From Trichoplax sp. H2 (lineage: Eukaryota > Placozoa > Uniplacotomia > Trichoplacea), in assembly GCA_003344405.1 (NCBI GenBank), contig NOWV01000122.1, positions 62,001-126,000 of the forward strand: a DNA stretch of 64,000 bases. The letters are read 5' to 3'. Under the pieces are notes generated by a model, which searched no databases, was not told where the DNA came from, and saw only the letters and a program-made list of their open reading frames with translations. How positions within the stretch are numbered: the first letter of the stretch is position 1; each line of letters opens with the position of its first letter. The position numbers and the translations under genes are program-made. Positions 39,280-50,099 of the stretch are shown here, in pieces.

Positions 39280-40642
39280 GATGGCGACTTTCAATTCAAT
39301 TGGATGTATTTTGATTCAGTTTTTCAATAACTTAATCAATACGCAAAGGATAGGCGGCTTGACAAGATCGATCCAATGCTTTCAACAACAGTTATTTTCA
39401 GTCATACAAGGATAGGAGGGGGATAGCGCCAATTGAATCAGGCAATTTGACGAAACGCGTTGACTTGACCAAGTGGAGTTGAATAAAGTTCAACGAGGAA
39501 TCACTACGATGCGATACGTCGTGCCAGTCGACTGAGAAGCCCCTACAAATGGATAGTCAACAATTCCAGCAACTTTTTAATACTACTTGTACTCATGATA
39601 ATATATAGAATCAATCATTGGATGATCTACGGTAGTGAAAGCGTGGACGGCGGCCTATCCGTCTGCATGTGTACATTGTACACTCTACTGTTTCATGGTG
39701 TCTATCTACAGTATCCATTCTGGCGAGACAGACATGGACTAGTTGTAGTCTTGGTATTCAATGAAATGAAATCGCACTTACATTGATCAAAACAAATAGA
39801 AAAGTTCGCAATAGCTAGAATGAAAATCAATGGTATATATCTACTGTATACTGTATATATACAATCCATATTACGTACTTTTTCTTTCAAGACAGACCTT
39901 TCTGTGTAACTTTACAATCAATGAGAAGGGCAAGAAGAAGACTTCCGTTGTCGCTTGTATTTTGTCCAATTGAAGCGCTGGCCTATTACAGTAATCAGAT
40001 TGAAAAAGAATGGAAATATTATCCACAATTACTAGTGTGTAATCTTGAATATTGATTGATTGGATAACGTCATGCAGATTCAATCCAAGGAAATAAGAGT
40101 CTGCAGCTCGTCCTGCAAAAATAAATTGCCAACACTGATTGCTAGCATGATACATGTACAACTGGTATACGAGAATCGATCAACGTCCATGATGTGAAAT
40201 GGATGGATTGACACAATCGCCATGGCCATCTTACTACGCCTAGGCGTTGTGGCCTACGACAACTATTTGCGTCTGCATCTTGGACTGTCCATCGATACCG
40301 TTGGTCGATTGTGTACATTAGGAAATAAAAACTTGTATGGTTGACACACACATCAATTGCAAAATGATCTGAGTCCGCTTCCCTGTACTTTGAAATTGGC
40401 AAGGAAATAAACTACACATGATGTCAAGAAAGGCATGGAAAAGATGGAAACATCGACTATGCACTCAGACTACTGTCATGTTGATGGAATAAAAAAAAAA
40501 AAGTGGCATTTTTCAACTGCATTGCACATTGGATCGTTCCTTTTCTAGTAGAGTAGGTTGATTGCAGGATGGAGGGTGTCATAGCAAGGCTTAACCTCGT
40601 GTTTATGTTACCCAGAGAAGGAGAGAAAGAGAGTAGCAGAAT
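39280..40642. other. PLCL 5' flank with possible minus-strand coding traces
   Basis: Upstream of the PLCL start. On the minus strand, frames are open at 40161-39871 and 40402-40142; the former has an acceptor-like tract (TTTATTTTTGCAG) near 40116 followed by RAADSYFLGLNLHDVIQSIN. I cannot assign a family or a full exon chain, so a small gene, a PLCL 5' UTR exon or chance are all open. Confidence 0.25.
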
Positions 40643-41258
40643 CTTGTCAAAAAGTACCTACGCCAATATCCAATCAAGATCCTCCTGATGGGCAACATGG
40701 ATTACCTCCAATGAAGATGGAAAGAAACGCTTTATATACGGCAAGATGAGGGAATAAACAATGGTGCAAAAGTAATGATGGACATTGCCAATTTCAAATG
40801 GAGTAAATCATTTTACAACATCATCATCAAGTTCAATTGACCATTAAGCGATGATGATTGAATGATGCCTCCTACCTCTTGCAACAGCCGCTGTTCTAAT
40901 CCAGTGGTAGGCTGTTGTGTTGCACTTACAATTCCTCCATTAAAATAAGTAGTTTAAAAAGTTGCCAATTCGTCGACTGCTTGTCCGCAGACTACAAGGG
41001 GCATGTTATTGTTTACAGTGGAATGATCGACGTCGTGGTGCAAGTAGTCAGTAACGTGCTGTGAACTCAAGTGTCATCAATTCACGACCAATAGTCAGTC
41101 AATCGATTAAGCAGCACAAGTACTGTTTAAGTAATGAATGCGTCATTGCATGTACAGTACCAACCAGTCTCCGTACAGTATATTTCTTCTAGTACTGTCT
41201 ACATCCATTGTAGACTACAGTGTACAGTCACTTTTCATCACCCGACTTGATACTGAAG
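40643..41258. repeat. 616-bp block, copy 1 (repeated after the gap)
   Basis: By eye identical, base for base and without indels, to 41857-42472 at an offset of 1214 bp. It is unique-looking DNA up to about 41150, then enters the satellite. Confidence 0.9.
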
Positions 41259-41836
41259 ACAGTACAGTACGACGTCCTTGAATGAACGCATGTACAGTAC
41301 TGTACTGTACTGTACTGTACGAACCAGTCACCATACTGTACAGTATAGTACAGTACAGTATATTTCTTCTAATGCTGTCTACTGTACATCCATTGTAGAC
41401 TACAGTGTACAGTCACTTTTCATCACCCGACTTGATACTGAAGATTGTACAGTACTGTACAGTACAACGTCCTTGAATGAACGCATGTACTGTACTGTAC
41501 TGTATACAGTACTACAGTATACTGTATTTCTTCTAGTACTGTCTACAGTACGTCCATTGTAGACTACAGTGTACAGTCACTTTTCATCACCCGACTTGAT
41601 ACTGAAGATTGTACAGTACAACGTCCTTGAATGAACGCATGTACTGTACTGTATACAGTACTATATTTCTTCTAGTACTGTCTACAGTACGTCCATTGTA
41701 GACTACAGTGTACAGTCACTTTTCATCACCCGACTTGATACTGAAGGCTGTACGACGTCCTTGAATGAATGCATGATTGCATGTACAGTGTACAGTGTAC
41801 AGTATGCAGTCACTTTTCATCACCCGACTTCATACT

Positions 41837-41856
41837 NNNNNNNNNNNNNNNNNNNN
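41837..41856. other. Assembly gap, 20 N
   Basis: Twenty undetermined bases inside the satellite. The sequence after the gap repeats the sequence before it, so the true gap size and even the separateness of the two sides are doubtful. Confidence 0.99.
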
Positions 41857-42472
41857 CTTGTCAAAAAGTACCTACGCCAATATCCAATCAAGATCCTCCT
41901 GATGGGCAACATGGATTACCTCCAATGAAGATGGAAAGAAACGCTTTATATACGGCAAGATGAGGGAATAAACAATGGTGCAAAAGTAATGATGGACATT
42001 GCCAATTTCAAATGGAGTAAATCATTTTACAACATCATCATCAAGTTCAATTGACCATTAAGCGATGATGATTGAATGATGCCTCCTACCTCTTGCAACA
42101 GCCGCTGTTCTAATCCAGTGGTAGGCTGTTGTGTTGCACTTACAATTCCTCCATTAAAATAAGTAGTTTAAAAAGTTGCCAATTCGTCGACTGCTTGTCC
42201 GCAGACTACAAGGGGCATGTTATTGTTTACAGTGGAATGATCGACGTCGTGGTGCAAGTAGTCAGTAACGTGCTGTGAACTCAAGTGTCATCAATTCACG
42301 ACCAATAGTCAGTCAATCGATTAAGCAGCACAAGTACTGTTTAAGTAATGAATGCGTCATTGCATGTACAGTACCAACCAGTCTCCGTACAGTATATTTC
42401 TTCTAGTACTGTCTACATCCATTGTAGACTACAGTGTACAGTCACTTTTCATCACCCGACTTGATACTGAAG
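41857..42472. repeat. 616-bp block, copy 2
   Basis: Repeat of 40643-41258. It is followed directly (42473-42562) by the text that precedes the gap (41747-41836), so the post-gap side equals the pre-gap side minus 41259-41746 (488 bp). Confidence 0.9.
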
Positions 42473-43143
42473 GCTGTACGACGTCCTTGAATGAATGCAT
42501 GATTGCATGTACAGTGTACAGTGTACAGTATGCAGTCACTTTTCATCACCCGACTTCATACTGTACACTGTACAGTATGGTACATACAGTACGGTACAGT
42601 GCGACGTCCTTGAATGAACGCATGATTGCATGTACGCACCAGTCAGTCAGTCAGCCACCATACTGTACATTCATACTGTACAGTCCATTGTACACTACAC
42701 TCACTTTTCATCACCCGACTTGATACTGAAGACTGTACGACGCCCTGAATGAACGCATGATTGCATGTACGAACCAGTCACCAAACCGAACCTTCGACAG
42801 GTGTACAGTGTACACTGTACAGTGTACAGTAGTACTGCCTACATCCATTGTACAATACTGTACAGTACACTACTGTACAGTGCACAGTGTACAGTATGCA
42901 ATCACTTTTCATCACCCGACTTCATACTGTACTGTATAGTGCGACGTCTTTGAATGAACGCATGATTGGCAGTACTGTACTGTATATTTATTCTTCTAGT
43001 ACTGCCTACATCCATTGTACTGTACAGTGTACAGTGTAGCGTACACTGTATGCACTCAAATTTCATCACCCGACTTCATACTGTACAGTATAGTACAGTA
43101 CAGTACTGTACATACTGTACGAACCAGTCACCATACAGTACAG

Positions 43144-43319
43144 GGTGTAGAAATTCGATCTAGATTTAAAAAAAACAGATAAAATGATCAAAACTTGGTC
43201 GATTCTATTTAAATTTAGTATGAATCGATACCATTAAGCAGATATACAGTTTTATGGGTTTTATTCGAAAATAAATCATAAAAATATTCACTGACTTATC
43301 TAGGAAGAAATTCTACACC
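43144..43319. mobile_element. MITE-like insertion with terminal inverted repeats
   Basis: A 176-bp AT-rich, non-satellite segment interrupts the satellite. Its ends are inverted copies: GGTGTAGAAATTC at the left and the reverse complement GGTGTAGAATTTC at the right, with similarity continuing (CTAGAT) to about 22 bp at 18 matches. No coding capacity. I do not see a clear target-site duplication because the flanks are themselves repetitive. Confidence 0.55.
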
Positions 43320-43382
43320 ATGTACAGTACGGTACAGTATACAGTATTTATTCTTCTAGTACTGTACGGTATGCACTCACTT

Positions 43383-43668
43383 TCCAGTATCCTTATTCGG
43401 TAAACATACTAATACGAAAGTTACTTAACGAAATTTGAAAAGTGATTGATACACATCAGTAGGTACTCTTAGTTCTATTGCTCTCTTGCAATTCGTAGTG
43501 TTACCCTACTATAGTTCCCCTGTCCCGGTTACTTTTGATTGCTATATATCATATTACAAAAAGTATTTCTAAGAGGATAATGTTCGTTAGTCAGCGATCT
43601 GATAGTTACTGAACCTCTGTTAAATGAGCACATTATCGTAAACCGTCAGTAAAGCGACGGGAGTTTGC
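43383..43668. other. Unique segment interrupting the satellite
   Basis: About 285 bp without the satellite words lie between satellite text ending ..ATGCACTCACTTT and text resuming at ..TTCTTCTAATACTGCCTACA. It has no evident frame or inverted ends, and may be an insertion or a surviving piece of single-copy DNA. Confidence 0.4.
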
Positions 43669-44120
43669 ACTAGTTCTTCTAATACTGCCTACATCCATTG
43701 TATACTACAGTGTACAGTGTACAATATGCAGTCACTTTTCATCACCCGATTTCATACTGTACACTGTACATACAGTACACTGCTTTTCATCACGGTTTCA
43801 TACTGAACCTTACTGGAAGCAGTACAGTGTACAGTAAGCAGTCACTTTTCATCTCCCGAATTCATACTGTACACTGTACTGTACTAGACGACGTGCCTCC
43901 TTTCTACAGTACTGTATGCATGATTTGACTCTTCTACCCTACAGTAGTATTCCACCCTGGATGAAGAGCCAGTAACTCACGTCTAGTCCCTGCCTAGTAC
44001 TAGTACTGTACAGTGTGCACTGTGCAGCAGCCATTTATCAAACCACACAATGCCACCTCATTGTGTACTGTAGTACTGTACACTGTACCGTACAGTGTAC
44101 TGTACGATGAGATAGCATAC
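43669..44120. repeat. Satellite continuation
   Basis: The CTGTACAGTGTACAGT / CACTTTTCATCACCCGA units resume and fade toward the tRNA gene, with CTGTACTGTACAGTGTAC runs up to about 44105. Confidence 0.8.
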
Positions 44121-44243
44121 AGTACAGCGCCCGCTTTGTCAACGGGCGATGCTACTAGATATTCCATACAGCACTGCAAAGGCCATACTCTACCTTACCT
44201 TTTTCCGGCTATCCAATTTTATCTATGACTAACTCAAGAGAAG

Positions 44244-44256
44244 AAAAAAAAAAAAA
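44244..44256 (-). terminator. Pol III terminator of tRNA-Lys
   Basis: A run of 13 A on the plus strand is a T13 tract on the tRNA strand, 8 nt past the tRNA 3' end, as expected for RNA polymerase III termination. Confidence 0.9.
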
Positions 44257-44264
44257 TTTAAGTG

Positions 44265-44337
44265 CGCCCGATGGGGGACTTGAACCCACGACCCTCAGAT
44301 TAAAAGTCTGATGCTCTACCGACTGAGCTAACCGGGC
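44265..44337 (-). tRNA. trnK-UUU: tRNA-Lys (UUU)
   Basis: Minus-strand cloverleaf of 73 nt. Acceptor stem GCCCGGT pairs with ATCGGGC (one G-T), discriminator G, A box TTAGCTCAGTCGG, anticodon stem-loop TCAGA-CTTTTAA-TCTGA with anticodon TTT, B box GGTTCAAGTCC. No intron and no encoded CCA, as usual for a nuclear gene. It lies just outside the satellite and appears intact. Confidence 0.97.
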
Positions 44338-45451
44338 AGTACTTACGTATTCTAATTCGTATTTTTATTTAAACAGACTGTACACTGCTGTACAGTCAAA
44401 TACAGTTTAATCGACAATGACGATTGTTCCAACTCAATTTGTTGCGGCAGTTGTTGCTTTCCAACTACGCCAGGGAGTCGATGATAGTGAATGAGGATAT
44501 GAATAATATTTCATAAATCTTGGCAGTCCATCACTGGTCTGGACTTTACAGTCTTTCTTCCTTGCATTGAAGTACTTGCACGGCTTGCCTCCAAGTTAGC
44601 AGACCAGTATGCTATGGTAGAGTACGTTACAAAAATCATCGTATCGATGATCGATTCATTAAAACACTAGAGTACGTGCAGCGACTTCTAAGAGCATAAC
44701 TTATTCCTCTTACAAATCCTTGGTACGTACGTATAGGCTAGCAAACTCTCCAACAATCAACTAACCATCATCATCGTACCCATGACAGAGTAATAAAACA
44801 CCACAGTACGTCTATGCTAATGACTATTCAACATCTATCGTTATCCTACGATTCGTACCCATGGCTGAGTAAAGCGCCACAGTGCGTGAATGCTAGTTAC
44901 TAAATCGCCCATAGTAGAGTAAAACACCAAAGTACGTGTAAGCTAGTGACCATTCAACAATTGAACATTCATAACCGCTACAGGATATCTTATTACAGTA
45001 TAAAGTATAGAAGTCACTCCATGCTCCATACAACGGACATAAACAAGCATAACTCAATAGTTGCTAGTACTTACTAAATCTACTAATCACTTTCCTGAAC
45101 TTAACGCAGCTGGTGAATTAAACTACAGGAAACGTCATTACAACGCTATTGAGAATATATAATTACACTAGTAGACCGTTTATTCTACAAAATTGGAATG
45201 ATTCATTACAAACAAAGTATCAGAAATAATCGGTATTACATTAAGGAATACGAACAGGTCGTTTGATATTTGTAGTAATAAAATTTTTGAACAGAGACTG
45301 TATCAATTTAAAGGCGAGACAAATATTTATTCAGTAGTATAGCTTAACGACTTCATTTTAAATGTAAGTTCAGAAATCAGGTCGTAACTTCAATTCAATT
45401 GTACAGTCCTAAGCAATATTAATTCGTGTCAAAGTGAATGAGATCATTCCT
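44338..45451. other. Intergenic between tRNA-Lys and ACTL6A 3' end
   Basis: No exon seen. 44620-44960 contains diverged copies of text like GAGTA(A)A(A)C(A)CCA(C/A)AGTACGTG.AAGCTAGTGAC with CCATG/TACCCATG, spaced about 70-90 bp, probably an old tandem repeat. Confidence 0.45.
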
Positions 45452-48400
45452 TTACGGACATTTTCTCTCAACGCAGTTTTTTCCACCATCGTCATATTCT
45501 TGTTTCGATATCCACATTTGCTGAAAGGAACCCTATCAGAAGAAAGAATATTTCAAAACAGTCAATTACATTCAATTTAGAGGCTAATTTGAAATACAAT
45601 GGTATAATTACGTACCAAAGATGCTAATATCGATCCACCAATCCAGGCACCACAGCGTCGTTCTAATGAACCGTTAGCACTAACGACTTTTGTTCGTAAA
45701 CCCTGCAGTAAAGCAAATAATGAATAATTTTCGTACAGAAATCCTACAATACACATCGCCAGCCCAAAAATATTAGCCACTGTTAAGCTCTTTAGAAGTT
45801 CAATACTAACCGGAGGAACTTTGTTTTGCAACTCTCTAGATAACCTATCGCAAAATCCTCGCAGTAAGGAATTACCTCCAGTAACAACGACGGAGCTGTA
45901 TAAATTCTATAATCCAAAATTACAGGTACAGCTATCGCTATTGCTTCCAACATAACTGAGTCAAACTATTACGCTCAAATATTACAAATTTTACCGGTCT
46001 GATATCGATATCGCAAATTCCTACACTCGTTAGTATAAGTTGAGAAATTCCCAGTAAGTTCGTGCAATCCATTCCCTGTATATTGCAAATCATTGCAATG
46101 GTAATTATTTACGTTTACAAAATAATCGATTGGTATTGCCAACACTATCATCATTACTGAATTTCAGTAACAAATTTTACCTTGACAGTTGATGGATCGA
46201 ATAAACCCTCTGCTAATTTAAATCTATCTACCCCGTAAGAATTATTGTACCCATCAGGAAATTCATAATGCATCGATGGAATACTTCCTGCATTGCTGGT
46301 ACCATTAAAGAATAGCCTTAGTTTGATTATATCCACAATGCAGATATCTATATTAATGTACGTACATCTCATGAAAATTTGAATCCAAAACTTCCAAAAC
46401 CGAGGCTTTAAAGTCGTGTAGAGTATTCTAGATATAGAGAAAATGATTCAATGACGACATTAAAGAAGTAATAGTAAATGATTACACAACGCGTAAACAC
46501 TACGGCCTCAATGGGGGCATAATGTTTAAAATTCCTACCTTGACCATATAATTATGGTAAGATTGAGTTATTTTTGCCGGTAAATTTGCCCTCTTTGTAT
46601 AAATAGATGGCTCTCCTTTACCCACTGGGGTCTAATAAAGAACAAGATGCATACCCATTCATCAGCGTAATAAGGAAACTAATGTATTATTTTTGACTAT
46701 CTCTAGTTGGGCTTCAGTGTTACAACATCAAGAGCAGTACTACCTTACTACCAACTAAATAAGTAGGAACAATTTCAACATTCTTGTCGGCTAAATAAGA
46801 CCTTTAGATCAAAAATACAACAGATATAAGTGATATTAGAATCAATTCAAACATCTTAAAAGTGATTCAACTTTTATATTACTAACCTGCACTGAGCCGT
46901 AACAAAATCTCCACCCAAAGGAGATTTTACTATGCCTAAAGGTAAGATTAAATTGAAGGAAGATATTATAAAAATACACAATTTCCACAAAAGTGTTTAC
47001 AGCTTAAAAGAATGAATACAATATGTAGATGATATCGTGAAATGACTTTTATACGCGTAAATCCGAATCTTACCTTGTTGTAAAACATAACCATCATAAA
47101 TTGGAATGGCGGAAGTATGATGCGCTCCTGAATCAAGGATTATACCAGTGTAGCGACCATTGGCAAAGCTACATGTAGAACATAAACATAATATGATATA
47201 TACAGTACCAATCTACATATTGGCTAAATACTGTCGAGAAACTTTGTGATATTATATAGTGTTAGGATTTTGTAGATACTGCACCCCGCTAATACTGGAC
47301 TCTTGCAAAGGTAAAATGCTGGCACATTGTACGTTTCAAACATAAGCTCGCACAGTTTCTCTCGCTTCCCTCGTTCGTTCCACTAATAAAATCATGAAAC
47401 AGTAACAAGTTATTTTATGAAGTTTCATTTATTTTGTCGACGCCATTTAGAATGTGGCACGTCTACAAAACTTACAGCAGGTTCCGTCATCAAAATAGGA
47501 TGCACCGAAGGATCGGAGCGAATGTGATTGGCAAAGGTATGGTCAAAAAGTTCTTTAAATAGATCCCAATCATCAACTAACAAGAGATTCAAGTGAAATT
47601 GATTTCAGCAAGAGAACTTAATCCTATCATGGCGTAATAGGATACGTGAGTGGAGAAAAATGAAAATTACATCAAGGCGGCGTTTTTAACTTTTAATACA
47701 TAAAAAGAGACCAGTTGATATTACAATGCAACTCTTATTACCTCCAGTTTCAGTTAATGACCTAGTACATCAACGTATGATACAGTAGCACGATCTTAAA
47801 CTGAGCTAAAACACCGTAGGGTTGATTGCAGACTAGTTTCATAATTAATCTAAACTATGAATGAGCTCAGTCATGCATGCATGCAATTCAAATTCTAATC
47901 CTTAACCACTTCAGTTACTAACGTTCGATTTCACTCTTTAATGCTGTCGTAATTTTAATGCAAGCAATAGAAATGACCAATTTTGTTACGATCGATTAGA
48001 ATTTGTGACATCTACACGGCATCGAAACTGAAAGATTCTTGCACAGTAGGCAATAGGATCTTATGCTCATCACTCATGCAATGCCATGGCAGTGTGCACC
48101 GAACATGATAGCATTATTGTCGTTTTCCTCTACGATAATAATTTTAAACTAAAGATACACAACTTTCGAGGTGATTCTATTAGCAAAATTGGCCTATATT
48201 TACTCATTCCATCCTTTAAAGGGCTAATCATTTCCATCCTTTCTTTAGGCGATGATAGAAAATTATAACCAATATAATATTTCCTTTTGGAAGCTACTGA
48301 TGTCGGACCATCTGCAGTATCCATGGCATTGTCATCCTCGAAGTTACCATCGGTCGTACAACCCACATATGAAGGAAAGTCGGCCTAATATTCAGATCAC

Positions 48401-48713
48401 CAAAAACGTCGATATATACCCAATCGATATACAAGCAATCATGGAAAGTAACAAGTAATACCTTTGGTGTATCTTCACCGGCGAAACCAGCACGAACAGT
48501 TGTATTACCAATGTCCAAGACAATGGCGCCAACTTCATCTAAAATCCACAATCAACATGACTTTATTCGTCAATTTACTTGCAAGAAAAACCATCGAATC
48601 TTCCATCAAGACATCAACGACTGATTTCAACATCAACAGTTACAATCCACTAAAGTAAAATATTGCTAGAATATCATTTTCTACGCACCTCCACCGTAAA
48701 CACCGCCACTCAT
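45452..48713 (-). CDS. ACTL6A: Actin-like protein 6 (BAF53)
   Basis: Nuclear actin-related protein, a subunit of BAF/SWI-SNF, INO80 and NuA4/TIP60 complexes. Coding exons, high-low: 48713-48689, 48538-48462, 48384-48204, 47576-47476, 47382-47285, 47168-47074, 46935-46887, 46801-46744, 46631-46539, 46427-46366, 46295-46181, 46075-45995, 45906-45811, 45702-45616, 45532-45452. Phases agree throughout; 432 aa versus 429 in human. Starts MSGGVYGG then [20 protein letters not shown] (actin phosphate-1 region), contains [20 protein letters not shown] (phosphate-2), [17 protein letters not shown] (adenosine region), [11 protein letters not shown], and ends [20 protein letters not shown] then VERKCP, almost the human C-terminus. 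The region after the first 33 residues ([20 protein letters not shown]) has the subdomain-2 change typical of BAF53. It could equally be called ACTL6B; a single ancestral gene is likely. Confidence 0.97.
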
Positions 48714-48984
48714 TTTGAATTGATGACTAAATTGCACAACCTAGAAGATTTGATGTCTGCTAATCCAACAACACAAGCTATCATACACAGGGATGCCAAC
48801 AAAGTGTAAGGTCTGGACGCCTGGGAAGGACGGATGCCCAGGGTTGGCTTTAACAGTGGCTTTTCAAAAAAAAGGCGGCTAAAGGGACTGTCGTGAAGTC
48901 CAATAGACTTCAATATGACCGCAATAGTCTCTACAGCGTCAGTATAGTACAGGACTATACAATACCGTGTACCACGACAGTAGG

Positions 48985-50065
48985 TATCTTTCGCCAGGTA
49001 TGCAATCCTTGTTCACGGTCGATTTCGCCGTTTTGCAGCTCTCTAGCTTACAGAATTTAGTCACTTGTAGCTGGATCTACTCCTTCATCAACTTAATTGA
49101 TTAGTTAATATTGATTATCAAAAGATGCACGCACTACAGAGCATGTATACTAAGTTGTACACTGCAAAATTCAGTTCTTTCACGAGGTATGCAATCCTTG
49201 TTCACGGTCGATTTCGCCGTTTTGCAGCTCTCTGGCTTACAGCATTTAGTCACTTGTAGCTAGATCTACTCTTTCATCAACTTAATTGATTAGTTAATAT
49301 TGATTATCAAAAGATGCACACACTACAGAGCATGTATACTAAGTTGTACACTGTACAGTTCAGTTCTTTCACGAGGTATGCAATCCTTGTTCACGGTCGA
49401 TCTCGTCGCTTTGCAGCTTACTGTACTGTACTGTTCAGTTCTTTCGCGAGGTATGCAATCCTTGTTCACGGTCGATCTCGTCGGTTTGCAGCTCTCCGGG
49501 TTACTGTATTTAGTTACTTGCAGTTAGATCGATTCTTTCATGAACTTAATTAATTGATTAATTATTATTATCAAAAGATACACACACTACAGAGCATGTA
49601 TACTAAGTTGTACACTGTACAGTTCAGTTCTTTCACGAGGTATGCAATCCTTGTTCACGGTCGATCTCGTCGGTTTGCAGCTCTCTGGGTTACAGTATTT
49701 AGTTACTTGCAGTTAGATCGATTCTTTCATGATAATAATTAATTGATTAATTATTATTATCAAAAGATACACACACTACAGAGCATGTATACTAAGTTGT
49801 ACACTGTACCGTTCAGTTCTTTCACGAGGTATGCAATCGTTGTTCACGGTCGATCTCGTCGGTTTGCAGCTCTCTGGGTTACAGTATTTAGTTACTTGCA
49901 GTTAGATCGATTCTTTCATGAACTTAATTAATTGATTAATTATTATTATCAAAAGATGCACACACTACAGAGCATGTTTACTAAGTTGTACACTGTACTG
50001 TTCAGTTCTTTCACGAGGTATGCAATCCTTGTTCACGGTCGATCTCGCCGTTTTGCAGCTCTGTT
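48985..50065. repeat. 189-bp tandem array upstream of ACTL6A
   Basis: TATGCAATCCTTGTTCACGG (or one-base variants) recurs near 48999, 49187, 49378, 49454, 49642, 49831 and 50020, so the spacing is about 188-191 bp with one 76-bp deleted unit. Units also contain GGTCGAT(T/C)TCG(C/T)CG, a TTAATTAATTGATTAATTAT palindromic stretch and a TGTACACTGTACAGTTCAG segment. Because 189 is divisible by three, each unit shows the same 62-codon frame closed by a stop; I regard these as repeat-born frames. The array starts about 280 bp from the ACTL6A start codon. Confidence 0.9.
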
Positions 50066-50099
50066 TGTTCATTTCACGACCGAAAGCATCTTCCATATT

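Larger units (their letters stand above)
41150..43143. repeat. CTGTACAG-rich satellite
   Basis: Irregular units of about 120-200 bp share TATTTCTTCTAGTACTGTCT, CATCCATTGTAGACTACAGT, CAGTCACTTTTCATCACCCG, ACTTGATACTGAAG and GACGTCCTTGAATGAACGCA, separated by runs of TGTACAGTAC of variable length. The CGTCC/GTCTTTGAATGA box occurs near 41272, 41471, 41620, 41753, 42481, 42604, and 42945. Open frames here translate to SVQCTVYS-like text and are not genes. Confidence 0.9.

Noticed and set aside
41278-43928. Many short plus-strand frames
   Set aside because: They translate satellite DNA (SVQCTVYS-like text) and repeat with the units; some cross the N gap.
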